From: Amycolatopsis bullii
Lineage (GTDB): Bacteria; Actinomycetota; Actinomycetes; Mycobacteriales; Pseudonocardiaceae
NCBI RefSeq assembly: GCF_014654205.1
Contig: NZ_BNAW01000028.1
Span: forward strand, 1-64,000
DNA: 64,000 nucleotides
Direction: 5' to 3'
In this document: piece after piece, positions 8,892 through 17,666 of the stretch
How positions within the stretch are numbered: the first letter of the stretch is position 1
Layout: each line of letters starts with the position of its first letter
Made by a program: the position numbers and the translations under genes
The notes under the pieces: model-generated
Seen by the model: the letters and a program-made list of their open reading frames with translations, nothing else
What the model was told of the DNA's origin: nothing
Databases searched by the model: none

Positions 8892-8972
8892 CACCGGAGA
8901 GCCGGGGTCAAGGGGGAGCGAAGCGAATCGCGAAGCGACGCCGAAGGCGCCCTTGAGGCCGGCTCTCCGGTG
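8892..8972. repeat. Long imperfect inverted repeat with internal GCGAAGCGA direct repeats
   Basis: The left arm begins CACCGGAGAGCCGG and continues into GTCAAGGG. The right arm is CGCCCTTGAGG followed by CCGGCTCTCCGGTG. They form a stem of over 20 bp with small bulges. The loop carries AGCGAAGCGAATCGCGAAGCGA-type repeats. It may be a rho-independent terminator or a dispersed palindromic element upstream of bcp. There is no T-tract. Confidence 0.6.
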
Positions 8973-9081
8973 TTGAACAATCGAAGACGAGGAGCGGGAA
9001 ACAACACAGCAACCAAGCCACTGGCGAGGCAGCTCCGAAGACCCGGCAGGATGGGTGCTCCCCCGACGAGAAAGGACGTCC

Positions 9082-9543
9082 ATGGACGCCGGAGACCTCG
9101 CCCCCGACTTCACGCTGCCCGACGACCGGGGCCAGGAGCGCACGCTCTCGGACTTCCTGGCCACCGGCCCCGTGGTGCTCTTCTTCTACCCGGCCGCCAT
9201 GACCAGCGGCTGCACCGCCGAGAGCTGCCACTTCCGCGACCTCGCCGCCGAGTTCGCCGCGGTCGGCGCGCACCGCGTCGGGATCAGCCCGGACGCCATC
9301 ACCAAGCAGCGCGCCTTCGCCGACGCCAACGGCTTCGACTACCCACTCCTGTCCGATGTGGAGGGTGAGGTCGCCAAGCAGTTCGGCGTGTGGCGGAAAC
9401 TGCTGCCGCTGCACACCAAGCGGGCCACCTTCGTGATCGGCGAAGACCGGAGAATCATCGCGAAGATCAAGAGCGAACTGAACTTCACCGTCCACGCCGA
9501 CGAGGCGCTCAAGATCCTGCGGGAGCGGAACAAGGTCTCCTGA
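9082..9543 (+). CDS. bcp: Thioredoxin-dependent peroxiredoxin, Bcp/PrxQ type
   Basis: This 153-aa AhpC/TSA-fold protein reads 'GDLAPDFTLPDDRG' at the N-terminus. The peroxidatic Cys sits in 'PAAMTSGCTAESCHFRDL' (about residue 45), with a second Cys five residues later, as in two-Cys Bcp/PrxQ enzymes. The usual P..T..C signature is retained. It reduces H2O2 and organic hydroperoxides in the cytoplasm using thioredoxin. The ATG at 9082 has AAAGGA 7 bp upstream. The 3' end overlaps the convergent acetyltransferase gene by 35 bp. Confidence 0.92.
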   Translation: MDAGDLAPDFTLPDDRGQERTLSDFLATGPVVLFFYPAAMTSGCTAESCHFRDLAAEFAAVGAHRVGISPDAITKQRAFADANGFDYPLLSDVEGEVAKQFGVWRKLLPLHTKRATFVIGEDRRIIAKIKSELNFTVHADEALKILRERNKVS

Positions 9544-10063
9544 GCAGGCGCCACACCCGGTTGATCCCCGTGCACGACGGCGCCAGCGGCTTGTCCGCCG
9601 GTTCCGTGCGCACCACGGTGAACCCGAGCCGCGCCGGCACCGCTCCACTTCGGACGTTCCGCTCGTCGTGCTTGATTTCGACGTACCCGGCGCCGAGGCG
9701 GAACGCCTCCTCGGTCAGCAGCGTCACGGCCCGGGTGACCAGGCCGCGGCCGACGAACTCGCGCGCGAGCCAGTAGCCGATCTCGACGCCGCCCTCGCGC
9801 GCCATGACGCCGACGGCCCCGGCGATCGAACCGTCGACGCGGATCGCGAAGTCGTGCGTTTCGCCGCTCGCCCAGTTCTGCCGGGTGGTGCGCAGGAATT
9901 CCGCGCCGTCCTCGGCGGTGTAGCCGCCGCTCGCCCAGATCATCCACGCGCCGAGGTGCTCGAGGGACCCGTTGACCGTCGCGACGAGCTCCGGTCCGTC
10001 GGCGAACTGCCAGCGGGCCAGGGTGAATCCGTCCTCGCGGTAGGTCTCGGCCGGGGTTTCCAT
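9509..10063 (-). CDS. GNAT-family N-acetyltransferase (RimJ/RimL-like)
   Basis: About 184 aa with the GNAT core: strand 'DFAIRVDGSIAGAVGVMAREGGVEIGYWLAREFVGRGLVTRAVTLL', containing the acetyl-CoA loop around 'FVGRGLV', then 'VEIKHDERNVRSGAVPARLGFTVV'. This order fits the RimJ/L subgroup that acetylates ribosomal-protein termini or small amines. The substrate is not determinable. Two ATGs are possible (10063 or 10072); the first is placed behind AGGG. The 3' end runs 35 bp into bcp on the other strand. The following LCP gene lies 38 bp upstream in the same direction. Confidence 0.85.
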   Translation of the reverse strand: METPAETYREDGFTLARWQFADGPELVATVNGSLEHLGAWMIWASGGYTAEDGAEFLRTTRQNWASGETHDFAIRVDGSIAGAVGVMAREGGVEIGYWLAREFVGRGLVTRAVTLLTEEAFRLGAGYVEIKHDERNVRSGAVPARLGFTVVRTEPADKPLAPSCTGINRVWRLLRRPCSAPAGS

Positions 10064-10101
10064 GCCCTGCATGGTGCCCCGGCCGGGACGCCGGGCGCGA
10101 A

Positions 10102-11313
10102 CTAATTCACGATGACGCCGTCGGGCACCTCGGTGTCGTTCTTCAGCGCGTCGAACAGCTGCTTCGACTTGGCCTTGTCCCAGTTCTCCGCGGACCCGCT
10201 GGTCACCGGCACCGTCGTGGTCACCACGCCACCGGAGGAGATCCCGCGCATGGCGAGCGCCAGGCCGGCGAGGTTGTGCACGTGGTCGCCGGAGTCCATG
10301 GTCAGCGCGTCCGGCGCCGACGACAGCAGCGGGAAGAAGTCGAACGGGTTCAGCAGCGTGCCGGGGCTGGCGATCTGGCTGACCAGCGCGCCGATGAACT
10401 TGCGCTGGTTGGCGACGCGGTCGAGGTCCGAACGCGGGGTCGCCGAGCTGTGGCGCATCCGGACGAAGCCCAGTGCCTGGCGGCCGTCGAGCGTCTGCGG
10501 GCAGCCCGCCTTGATGTCGATGCCGGTCATCGTGTCGTTCATGTCCTGGTCGATGCACATCTCGACGCCGCCGATCGCGTCGACGATCTTGGCGAAGCCG
10601 CCGAAGCCGATCTCCGCGTAGTGGTCGATGTGCAGGCCGGTGGCGCCTTCGACGGTCTGCGCCAGCAGCTTCGGGCCGCCGAGCGAGAACGCCGCGTTGA
10701 TCTTGTTCTTGCCGTGCCCGGGAATCGACACCTGCGAGTCGCGCGGCAGCGACAGCAGGGTCGGCTTGGTGCTGTTGTCCGGCAGGTGCGCCACCATGAT
10801 CGTGTCGGTGCGCTGCCCGCCGCCCGCCGCGGCGACGTCGCCGGTGGCGAGCCGCTCCTCGTCTTCGGCGGTCAGGCCTTCGCGGCTGTCCGAGCCGACG
10901 ATCAGCCAGTTGGTGCCGGACGCGGCCACCGGGCGGCCGGAGTAGTCGGCCAGCGCGTCAACGCGCTTGATCGAGAACTCGAGGTACACCCAGATGCCGG
11001 CGAGGAACACGACGAACACGAGCACCAGGGCGCCCAGGACCTTGCCGATGCTCCAGCGGCGCCGGCGCGGCGGCCGGGACGGCGGGTAGCCGTCGTCCGC
11101 CGGGCGCCGCGGCGGGTCCTGCCGCGGGGGCGGTGGCGGGGCGTACTCGGGCTCGCGGGTGCCCATCGGGCGGGTGCGCTCGTCGTACGGGCTGCGGCCC
11201 CGTCCGGGCAGCGGCATCATCTGCGCGCGCTGGTGGTCCCGGGAGCGGCCGGCAGGCGGCCGGGGCGGCGGCATCCGGCGCCCGCCGTCGTCGCCACGGT
11301 ACGTCATCACCAT
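10102..11313 (-). CDS. LytR-CpsA-Psr (LCP) family cell-wall ligase
   Basis: About 403 aa. A long Pro/Arg-rich cytoplasmic N-terminus is followed by one membrane helix ('GKVLGALVLVFVVFLAGIWVYLEF', about residues 95-120) and the extracellular LCP domain with 'LIVGSDSREG', 'RTDTIMVAHL', 'LLSLPRDSQVSIPG', 'INAAFSLGG' and 'ALGFVRMRHS'. The conserved Arg/Asp residues that bind the polyprenyl diphosphate are present. In actinomycetes LCP proteins attach arabinogalactan or other glycopolymers to peptidoglycan. No C-terminal LytR_C domain is seen. The ATG at 11313 (MVMTYR) is chosen; 11307 is the alternative. Confidence 0.9.
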   Translation of the reverse strand: MVMTYRGDDGGRRMPPPRPPAGRSRDHQRAQMMPLPGRGRSPYDERTRPMGTREPEYAPPPPPRQDPPRRPADDGYPPSRPPRRRRWSIGKVLGALVLVFVVFLAGIWVYLEFSIKRVDALADYSGRPVAASGTNWLIVGSDSREGLTAEDEERLATGDVAAAGGGQRTDTIMVAHLPDNSTKPTLLSLPRDSQVSIPGHGKNKINAAFSLGGPKLLAQTVEGATGLHIDHYAEIGFGGFAKIVDAIGGVEMCIDQDMNDTMTGIDIKAGCPQTLDGRQALGFVRMRHSSATPRSDLDRVANQRKFIGALVSQIASPGTLLNPFDFFPLLSSAPDALTMDSGDHVHNLAGLALAMRGISSGGVVTTTVPVTSGSAENWDKAKSKQLFDALKNDTEVPDGVIVN

Positions 11314-11401
11314 CACCCAATCCCGATCCGGACAAAATGTCGTCGTCAGTACACCGCACGTCCTCGGAAGGAGGACGCCCGGCACCGGGGTCGGGTTGCG
11401 G

Positions 11402-12652
11402 TTACCGGCCGGTCGCCTCGTAGCCGAACTGGTGGACCTTGAGGTACCCGGACCGGAACCCGGCCTCGGAGTAGGCCAGGTAGAACTCCCACATCCGGCG
11501 GAAGACGTCGTCGAACCCGAACCCGGCGATGTCGGCCCAGCGGTGCAGGAACCGTTCGCGCCACCACCGTAGCGTGCGCGCGTAGTCCTGGCCGAACTCG
11601 CGCATCCCGGCCAGCTTGAGCCGGGTGTTCGCCTTGACGCCCTCCTCGATCGAGCGCACCGACGGGATCAGGCCGCCCGGGAAGATGTACTTGTGGACCC
11701 AGCCGTAGGCCCGCGACGCCGCCATCATCCGGTCGTGGTCCATGGTGATGGCCTGCAGGCCGAACCGCCCGCCCGGGCGCAGCCGCTCGCCGATCACCCG
11801 GTAGAACTCCGGCCAGTAGGACGCGCCGACGGCCTCGATCATCTCGACGCTGACCACGGCGTCGTACGTGCCGCTCGACTCGCGGTAGTCGCACAGCTTC
11901 ACTTCGACGCGGTCGGCGAACCCGGCCGCCGCGATGCGCTCGGTGGCCAGCGCGCGCTGCTCCTCCGAAATGGTCAGTGACGTCACGTGCGCGCCGCGGG
12001 CCGCGGCCCGGATGGCGAGTTCACCCCATCCGGTACCGATTTCGAGGACCTGGCTGCCGTCGCGGACGCCGGCGTAGTCGAGCACGCTGTCGATCTTGCG
12101 GTGCTGCGCGGCGGTGAGGTCGTCGTCGCCCGGGGTGAACAGCGCCGAGGAGTACGTCATGGACTCGTCGAGGAAGGCGCCGAACAGGTCGTTGGACAGG
12201 TCGTAGTGCCGGTGGATGTTGGCCCGCGCGCCCTCGAGGGTGTTCTCCTCGGACGGCGGCTGCGTGCGCTCGGCGAGCCGGCGGAACTTCTGCAGCACCG
12301 GCGGGACGAGCGTGGCCATCCGCTCGCCGAACGGCGTCAGCACCTCGGCCAGGTCGGACGCGGTCCAGTCGCCGGCCATGTAGGACTCGCCGAAACCGAT
12401 CTTGGCGTCGACGCCGAGGCGGTGGAAGAACGCCTCGGGCCGCAGGATCCGCATCTCGGGGGCGCCGGGGCCGCCGGCGCCCAGCACGGTGCCGTCCGGG
12501 AAGCTCACCCGGACGTCGAGCGGGCGGACCGCGTGGCGGAACAGCGCGGCGGCGATCCGCGCGCGCAGCGCGGAGTGCGGCGGGGTGGCCAGGCCCGGCC
12601 ACCGGGTGTCGTCCGGGACGGCCGACGCCCGGTCAGCGCTCGAAGTGGTCAC
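11402..12652 (-). CDS. Cyclopropane-fatty-acyl-phospholipid synthase family methyltransferase
   Basis: This 416-aa SAM-dependent enzyme resembles mycobacterial UfaA1/CfA synthases. The N-terminal lipid-binding part contains 'ALFRHAVRPLDVRVSFPDGTVLG' and 'GDWTASDLAEVL'. The Mycolic_acid_cyclopropane_synth core has 'ANIHRHYDLSNDLFGAFLDESMTYSSA', SAM loop 'VLEIGTGWGELAI', 'VSVEMIEAVG' and 'HKYIFPGGLIPS'. It probably adds a methylene (or methyl) group to unsaturated membrane acyl chains. The GTG at 12652 is preceded by GGAGGGAG. It forms a minus-strand run with the alpha/beta hydrolase upstream, separated by 95 bp. Confidence 0.9.
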   Translation of the reverse strand: MTTSSADRASAVPDDTRWPGLATPPHSALRARIAAALFRHAVRPLDVRVSFPDGTVLGAGGPGAPEMRILRPEAFFHRLGVDAKIGFGESYMAGDWTASDLAEVLTPFGERMATLVPPVLQKFRRLAERTQPPSEENTLEGARANIHRHYDLSNDLFGAFLDESMTYSSALFTPGDDDLTAAQHRKIDSVLDYAGVRDGSQVLEIGTGWGELAIRAAARGAHVTSLTISEEQRALATERIAAAGFADRVEVKLCDYRESSGTYDAVVSVEMIEAVGASYWPEFYRVIGERLRPGGRFGLQAITMDHDRMMAASRAYGWVHKYIFPGGLIPSVRSIEEGVKANTRLKLAGMREFGQDYARTLRWWRERFLHRWADIAGFGFDDVFRRMWEFYLAYSEAGFRSGYLKVHQFGYEATGR

Positions 12653-12747
12653 GGGTACTCCCTCCGGCCGGCCAGGTTCGCCGGTGATCGATCCTAGTCG
12701 CCGCACCCCCGCGGCGCGTGTCGCCGAATGCCCTGTCCGGGGCACGT

Positions 12748-13440
12748 TCACACGGGTATCCGCAGCCGGTCGGGCCCGGTGGCGGCCCACGCGCCGCGCA
12801 GCGTCCCGCCGTCGTCGCCGTCGAGCAGGTCCAGGGTGAACGCCACGGTCAGCCGGGTCCAGACCCGGGCGCGGCGCAGCATCGCGTGGCCCTCGTTCGC
12901 GATCTCGAAGCGGGCGACGCGGGCGGCGACGCCCGCGGCCCGTTCGGCGAAGGCGTGCGACTCGGCCGGGCTCGTCATCCGGTCGCGGGTGCCGTGCACG
13001 ATGAGGACCGACCGCCCGGCGACGGCCTCGACCGGCTCGCCCCGCGGCGTCCACGGCGCCAGCGCGCAGACCCCGCGCACGGCCGGGTCGTCGGCCACGC
13101 GGAGCGCGACCCGTGCCCCCATCGAGTGACCGACCAGCACGACGGGCAGGCCCGGGTGGTCGGCGTGGATGCGATCCAAGGCCCAGCGGGCGTCCTCGAT
13201 CGGGTCCTCGGCGGGGGCGTTCCAGCCGTACCGGCGGTTGCGCACCAGCCGGACCTCGACGCCGTCCTTGCGTCCGGCCCGGTGCAGGGCTCGGGCGATC
13301 GGGACCATCCTCAGGAAGGCCGGCTTCCAGGGCGGCACTGTGCCGGTCCCCCGCTCCGCGCCGCCGTGCAGCACGAGCACGACCGCCCGGGTCTTCCCGC
13401 GCGCCCGCCACACGGACACCACCGGATCCACTTCGCCCAC
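12748..13440 (-). CDS. Alpha/beta hydrolase
   Basis: About 230 aa with the alpha/beta-hydrolase order: oxyanion strand 'AVVLVLHGG', nucleophile elbow GHSMG (Ser about residue 120), acid in 'VLIVHGTRDRMTSP', and catalytic His in 'NEGHAM'. The family is broad (dienelactone hydrolase/lysophospholipase-like) and the substrate is unknown. There is no signal peptide. The GTG at 13440 sits 7 bp behind AGGAGG, a better start than the upstream ATG-like codons. It is divergent from the SIS-domain gene across ~120 bp. Confidence 0.85.
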   Translation of the reverse strand: MGEVDPVVSVWRARGKTRAVVLVLHGGAERGTGTVPPWKPAFLRMVPIARALHRAGRKDGVEVRLVRNRRYGWNAPAEDPIEDARWALDRIHADHPGLPVVLVGHSMGARVALRVADDPAVRGVCALAPWTPRGEPVEAVAGRSVLIVHGTRDRMTSPAESHAFAERAAGVAARVARFEIANEGHAMLRRARVWTRLTVAFTLDLLDGDDGGTLRGAWAATGPDRLRIPV

Positions 13441-13560
13441 CCCGCGTCCTCCTGTTCCCCGCATCCGGGTCAACCTCGGTCCCCCGTCCGGCTATTCCAC
13501 CGTGCGAAGTGGTCCGCACGGTAGATTCGGCGCCCGATCCCCGACGGAAGGGTGGGTGTG

Positions 13561-14286
13561 GTGAGCGCCACGGACATCGCAGGCAGCGTCGCCGAGCAGC
13601 TGGCGGACGTCGAGCAGGCCAACGCCGAAGCGGTGCGGGCCGCGGCCGACCTGGTGCTGGGGGTGATCCGGGCCGACGCACTGGTCTACACCGCGGGCGC
13701 CGGGCACTCGCTGGCCGCGGTCGCCGAGACGTTCTACCGGGCCGGCGGGCTGGCCTGCGTCTACCCGCTTTACCACCCCGACCTGCTCCCGCTGCACGGC
13801 GCGGTGCCCAGCACGCAGACCGAGCGGCGCAGCGGCCTGGCCGCGGAGGTCCTTTCCGAGCGCGCGCCGGGGCCGGACGACGTGCTGGTGGTGTTCTCGA
13901 CCTCCGGCGTCAACCCGTACCCGGTCGAGCTGTGCATCGAGGCGCGCAAGCGGGGGGCGGCGGTCATCGCGGTGACGTCGCGGGCGTGCGTGGCGGCGGC
14001 GCCGAAGCGGTCGTCGAGCACGCTGGTCGAGCAGGGGACGGTGGTGCTGGACTCGCTGGTCGTCCCCGGTGACGCGAGCTACCCGCCGGACGCGCCGCGC
14101 ACCGCGCCGCTGTCCACTGTGGTCAACGCGTTCCTGTGGAACCTGGTGCTGGCCCAGGTCTACGACCGCGGAACGGCCGAGGGGCTCGACGTCCCGCTGT
14201 GGCGCAGCTCCAATGTGGAGGGTGGCGACGAGGCGAACGCCGCACTGCTGGCGAAGTACGGCGAAATCGTCCCGCGCCTGCGGTGA
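13561..14286 (+). CDS. SIS-domain phosphosugar-binding protein
   Basis: This 241-aa protein carries one SIS fold: 'ALVYTAGAGHSLAAVAETFYRAGG', 'VLVVFSTSGVNPYPVELCIEARKRGAAVIAVTS' with the Ser-rich phosphosugar loop, and 'NAFLWNLVLAQVYDR'. It resembles stand-alone SIS proteins annotated as sugar isomerases or MurQ/PTS-linked regulators of amino-sugar metabolism. No kinase or etherase partner is adjacent. The GTG at 13561 follows GGAAGGG at 8-bp spacing; an in-frame GTG lies at 13552. A strong hairpin ends the transcript. Confidence 0.83.
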   Translation: MSATDIAGSVAEQLADVEQANAEAVRAAADLVLGVIRADALVYTAGAGHSLAAVAETFYRAGGLACVYPLYHPDLLPLHGAVPSTQTERRSGLAAEVLSERAPGPDDVLVVFSTSGVNPYPVELCIEARKRGAAVIAVTSRACVAAAPKRSSSTLVEQGTVVLDSLVVPGDASYPPDAPRTAPLSTVVNAFLWNLVLAQVYDRGTAEGLDVPLWRSSNVEGGDEANAALLAKYGEIVPRLR

Positions 14287-14300
14287 GTACGTCGGAAGGC

Positions 14301-14334
14301 ACCGGCCCGGGACGTCTTGACGTCCCGGGCCGGT
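14301..14334 (+). terminator. Strong 16-bp perfect hairpin after the SIS gene
   Basis: ACCGGCCCGGGACGTC and its exact complement flank a 2-nt TT loop, 15 bp after the SIS stop. The run cgcttt follows. It is an intrinsic terminator of the U-poor kind common in high-GC actinomycetes. Confidence 0.8.
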
Positions 14335-14393
14335 CGCTTTAGCGTCGACATACCGACTGGTCGGTGCGACCGGTCGCTCCCGGAGGAGGTCCG

Positions 14394-15560
14394 ATGGACA
14401 GCGCCACGGCGACCGTGCAGGGCGAGTGCGCTCCCGGCTTCGAGCCGGTGCGCGAGGCCTTCGAGGAGAACTTCCGCTCCCGCGGCGAGCTCGGGGCCGC
14501 GTTCACCGCCTTCCGGCACGGCGAAGTCGTGGTGGACCTGTGGGGCGGCTGGACCGGTCCCGACCGCTCGCGGCCCTGGCAACCGGACACCTTGGCCAAC
14601 GTCTGGTCGACGACCAAGGGCATGACCGCGCTCTGCGCGCACAAGCTGGCCGAGGCGGGCGAGCTCGACGTCGACGCGCCGGTCGCGAAGTACTGGCCCG
14701 AGTTCGCGGCGGCCGGGAAGTCGCAGATCCCGGTGCGGTGGCTGCTTTCGCACCGCTCCGGCGTGCCCGGGATCGGCCTGGACCGGCCGGTGGCGGTCGA
14801 GGACCTGTACGACTGGGACCTGATGACGTCGCTGTACGCGGCCCAGGAACCGTTGTGCGAGCCCGGGTCCGCGGGTGGCTACCACGCGCTGGCCTACGGC
14901 TGGCTCGTCGGCGAGGTCGTGCGGCGGGTCGCCGGGCAGGGCATCCGCGAGTTCTTCGCCGAGCAGGTCGCCGGGCCGCTGGGCGCGGACTTCTCGATCG
15001 GCCTCGCGTCTGCGGCCGACCTCGACCGCTGTGCGACGCTGGTCGACCCGGTGCTGACGGAAGAAATGGCGAAGGCGCTGGCCACGGCGTTCGCGGCGGC
15101 CGGCCCGGTCGCCCAGGCTGCCCTGATGAACCCGCGCCTGCAGGGGCACGACGCCAACGAACCGGCGTGGCGGCAGGCGGTCATGCCGGCGTTGAACGGC
15201 CACGGCACGGCCCGCGCGATCGCGACGATCTACTCCGGGCTGGCGACCGGCACCCTCCTGTCCGCCTCGGCGCTGGCGTTGGCGCGGGAAAGCCAGGGCC
15301 AGGAGATCGACGCGGTCCTCGGCCTCCCGAACGAGTGGGGCCTGGGCTTCTACCTCGGCAGCGACGCCCGCGGCTTCGGCCCCAACCCCACCGCCTTCGG
15401 CCACGACGGCCTCGGCGGCTCCACCGGCGGAGCCGACCCGGAAAACGGCATCGCCTTCGGCTACACCCTCAACCAGCTCGGCCCGTTGATCCGCGACGAC
15501 CCCCGCAAAATGGCCCTGGTCCAGGCCCTCTACACGTGCGTCGAGGGGCATCACGCGTGA
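14394..15560 (+). CDS. Serine hydrolase of the beta-lactamase/class C (EstB-like) family
   Basis: This 388-aa protein has the class C fold motif STTK ('VWSTTKGMTALCAHKL', Ser about residue 68), 'LLSHRSGVPG', a Tyr in 'GYHALAYGWLVGEVV', and 'FGHDGLGGSTGGADP' replacing the KTG box. Such proteins are usually esterases or D-aminopeptidases rather than antibiotic-inactivating enzymes. It has no signal peptide and is probably cytoplasmic. The ATG at 14394 follows GGAGGAGG. The 3' end runs into an array of palindromic repeats between convergent genes. Confidence 0.88.
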   Translation: MDSATATVQGECAPGFEPVREAFEENFRSRGELGAAFTAFRHGEVVVDLWGGWTGPDRSRPWQPDTLANVWSTTKGMTALCAHKLAEAGELDVDAPVAKYWPEFAAAGKSQIPVRWLLSHRSGVPGIGLDRPVAVEDLYDWDLMTSLYAAQEPLCEPGSAGGYHALAYGWLVGEVVRRVAGQGIREFFAEQVAGPLGADFSIGLASAADLDRCATLVDPVLTEEMAKALATAFAAAGPVAQAALMNPRLQGHDANEPAWRQAVMPALNGHGTARAIATIYSGLATGTLLSASALALARESQGQEIDAVLGLPNEWGLGFYLGSDARGFGPNPTAFGHDGLGGSTGGADPENGIAFGYTLNQLGPLIRDDPRKMALVQALYTCVEGHHA

Positions 15561-15705
15561 TCAGAGGGGACACACCCGTGATTGGAGGGGACACTCGCGT
15601 GATTGGAGGGGCATCACGATGATGCCCCTCCAATCACGGGTGATGCCCCTCCAATCACGCGTGATGCCTCCCGGATCACGGGTGATGCCCGGCTGATCAC
15701 GCGAT
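15544..15705. repeat. Array of direct and inverted GTGATTGGAGGGG-type repeats between convergent genes
   Basis: Variants of GTGATtGGAGGGGcatCAC occur about three times on the left and, inverted, about four times on the right. The core is a perfect 18-bp stem (15599-15616 with 15620-15637) around CGA. The array overlaps the last codons of the beta-lactamase-like gene and touches the ABC exporter stop. It can act as a bidirectional terminator, but its length and copy number exceed what termination needs. Confidence 0.75.
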
Positions 15706-17568
15706 GGCGGGTTCCTCGTCGGCGAACTGGGTGGCGTGGAGGGTGGCGTAGCGGCCGCCGGCGGCGAGGAGTTGTTCGTGGGTTCCGCGCTCGACGATTT
15801 CGCCGTGCTCCAGGACGAGGATCTGGTCGGCGGCGCGGACCGTCGACAACCGGTGGGCGATGACCAGGGCCGTGCGGCCCGCGAGGGCGTGGGTCAGTGC
15901 CTCGCCGACCGCGGCCTCGGACTCCGAGTCCAGGTGCGCGGTCGCCTCGTCGAGGATGACGACCTTGGGCTGCGCCAGCAGGAGACGCGCGATCGTGAGC
16001 CGCTGACGCTCGCCGCCGGAAAGGCGGTAGCCGCGCTCACCCACCGTCGTGTCGAGGCCATCGGGCAGCGAATGCACCAGGTCGCCGAGCCGGGCGCGTT
16101 CGAGGGCTTCCCAGATCTCGTCGTCGGTGACGCCGGGACGCGCGTACGCCAGGTTGGCGCGGATCGTGTCGTGGAAGAGGTGCCCGTCCTGCGTCACGAC
16201 GCCGACGGTTTCCCGCAGCGAAGCGAAAGTCAGATCCCGGACGTCCACATCGGACAGCCGCACCGAACCCGAGTCGACGTCGTAGAGCCGCGGCAGCAGC
16301 GACGCGATGGTCGACTTCCCCGCCCCCGACGACCCGACCAGCGCGACCATCTGCCCCGGCTCGGCCCGGAACGAGATCCCGTGCAGCACCTCTTCGCCGC
16401 CGCGGTGGTCCAACGTCGCGACGTCCTCCAGCGACGCCAGCGAGTACCGATCGGCCGCCGGGTACCCGAAGCGGACGTCGGAGAACTCGACCGAGACGCC
16501 ACCCGAGGTCACCAGAGAACGCGCATCCGGCTTCTCCTTGATCATCGGCTCGAGGTCCAGCACCTCGAAGACCCGCTCGAACGACACGAGCGCCGTCATG
16601 ACGTCGACGCGCACGTTGGCCAGCGCGGTCAGCGGCGCGTAGAGCCGGGTCAGCAGCAGGGCCAGCGCGACGACCGTGCCCGGCGCGAGCTTCCCGGTCA
16701 GCGCCAGGTAGCCACCGAGGCCGTAGACGAGCGCCTGCGCCAGCGCGGACACCAGGGTCAGGCTGGTCATGAACCAGCGGGTCAGCATCGCGGTCCGGAC
16801 GCCGATGTCCCGCACGCGCCCGGCCCGCACCCCGAAGTCGTCCGCCTCCTGCACCGGACGGCCGAACAGCTTCACCAGCGTCGCCCCCGGCGCCGAGAAG
16901 CGCTCGGTCATCTGCGTGGTCATCCCGGCGTTGAGGTTCGCGGCCTCCCGCTGCAGCCCGGCCATCCGGCGGCCGAGCCGGCGCGCGGGGATCACGAAGA
17001 TCGGCAGCAGGATCAGCGCGATCAGCGTGACCTGCCAGGACAGCGTGAGCATGACGGCCAGCGACAGCGCCAGCTGGATGACGTTGGTGACCAGCCCGGA
17101 CAGCGTCGCGGTGAACGTCCGCTGCGCGCCGATCACATCGTTGTTGAGCCGCGACACGAGCGCGCCGGTGCGGGTGCGCGTGAAGAACGCGATCGGCATG
17201 CGCTGCACGTGCTCGAAGACCGCGCGCCGCAGGTCGTAGATGATGCCCTCGCCGATGCGCGCGGACTGCCAGCGCTCGATCAGGCCGAACCCGGCGTCGG
17301 CGACGGCCAGCGCGGCGATCACCACGGCGAGCCAGACCACCACCTCGACGTCGTGGCCGCCGACGATCGCGTCGACCACCTTGCCCGCCAGCACCGGGGT
17401 CGTCACCGCGAGCACAGCCGAGACGACGGTCAGCACGAGGAAGGCCAGCAGCCGCCGCCAGTGCGGCCGGGCGAAGCGGGCGACGCGTTTCAGCGTGCCG
17501 CGGGTGAGCGCCTTGGGTGCGTCACCGGCGCGCATCGCCGAGCTCCACAGCCCCCACATGTTGTCCAC
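15697..17568 (-). CDS. ABC exporter half-transporter (fused membrane and ATPase domains)
   Basis: This 623-aa type IV exporter has six predicted membrane helices in residues ~35-335 ('LLAFLVLTVVSAVLAVTTPVLAG' onward), then an ATPase with Walker A 'GSSGAGKST', Q-loop 'VVTQDGHLF', signature 'LSGGERQR', Walker B 'VVILDEATAHLD' and H-loop 'IAHRLSTV'. It probably works as a homodimer exporting a lipid or drug-like molecule. The MarR-family gene lies 98 bp upstream on the same strand and likely controls it. An AACCTC/GAGGTT inverted repeat lies between them. Confidence 0.92.
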   Translation of the reverse strand: MDNMWGLWSSAMRAGDAPKALTRGTLKRVARFARPHWRRLLAFLVLTVVSAVLAVTTPVLAGKVVDAIVGGHDVEVVVWLAVVIAALAVADAGFGLIERWQSARIGEGIIYDLRRAVFEHVQRMPIAFFTRTRTGALVSRLNNDVIGAQRTFTATLSGLVTNVIQLALSLAVMLTLSWQVTLIALILLPIFVIPARRLGRRMAGLQREAANLNAGMTTQMTERFSAPGATLVKLFGRPVQEADDFGVRAGRVRDIGVRTAMLTRWFMTSLTLVSALAQALVYGLGGYLALTGKLAPGTVVALALLLTRLYAPLTALANVRVDVMTALVSFERVFEVLDLEPMIKEKPDARSLVTSGGVSVEFSDVRFGYPAADRYSLASLEDVATLDHRGGEEVLHGISFRAEPGQMVALVGSSGAGKSTIASLLPRLYDVDSGSVRLSDVDVRDLTFASLRETVGVVTQDGHLFHDTIRANLAYARPGVTDDEIWEALERARLGDLVHSLPDGLDTTVGERGYRLSGGERQRLTIARLLLAQPKVVILDEATAHLDSESEAAVGEALTHALAGRTALVIAHRLSTVRAADQILVLEHGEIVERGTHEQLLAAGGRYATLHATQFADEEPAIA

Positions 17569-17588
17569 GGGAAACCCCCAGGATCAGA

Positions 17589-17610
17589 AACCTCTAGATA
17601 AGACGAGGTT
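17589..17610. repeat. AACCTC...GAGGTT inverted repeat between MarR and ABC exporter genes
   Basis: The arms AACCTC and GAGGTT flank an AT-rich 10-nt spacer tagataagac, 20 bp before the exporter ATG. It may be an operator for the adjacent MarR protein or an attenuating hairpin. Confidence 0.4.
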
Positions 17611-17666
17611 TTCGCCGGATATGACCTGGACAACGCCCTCGCTGTCCGTTTGCTTCCCGATGCCGT

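Noticed and set aside
8581..8976. Pro/Thr-rich frames with 14-residue repeats on both strands
   Set aside because: They derive from the 42-bp tandem DNA repeat; starts are TTG or lack ribosome sites.
12653..13681. Long N-terminal extension of the cyclopropane synthase frame
   Set aside because: It is antisense-frame sequence of the hydrolase; a strong ribosome site precedes GTG 12652.
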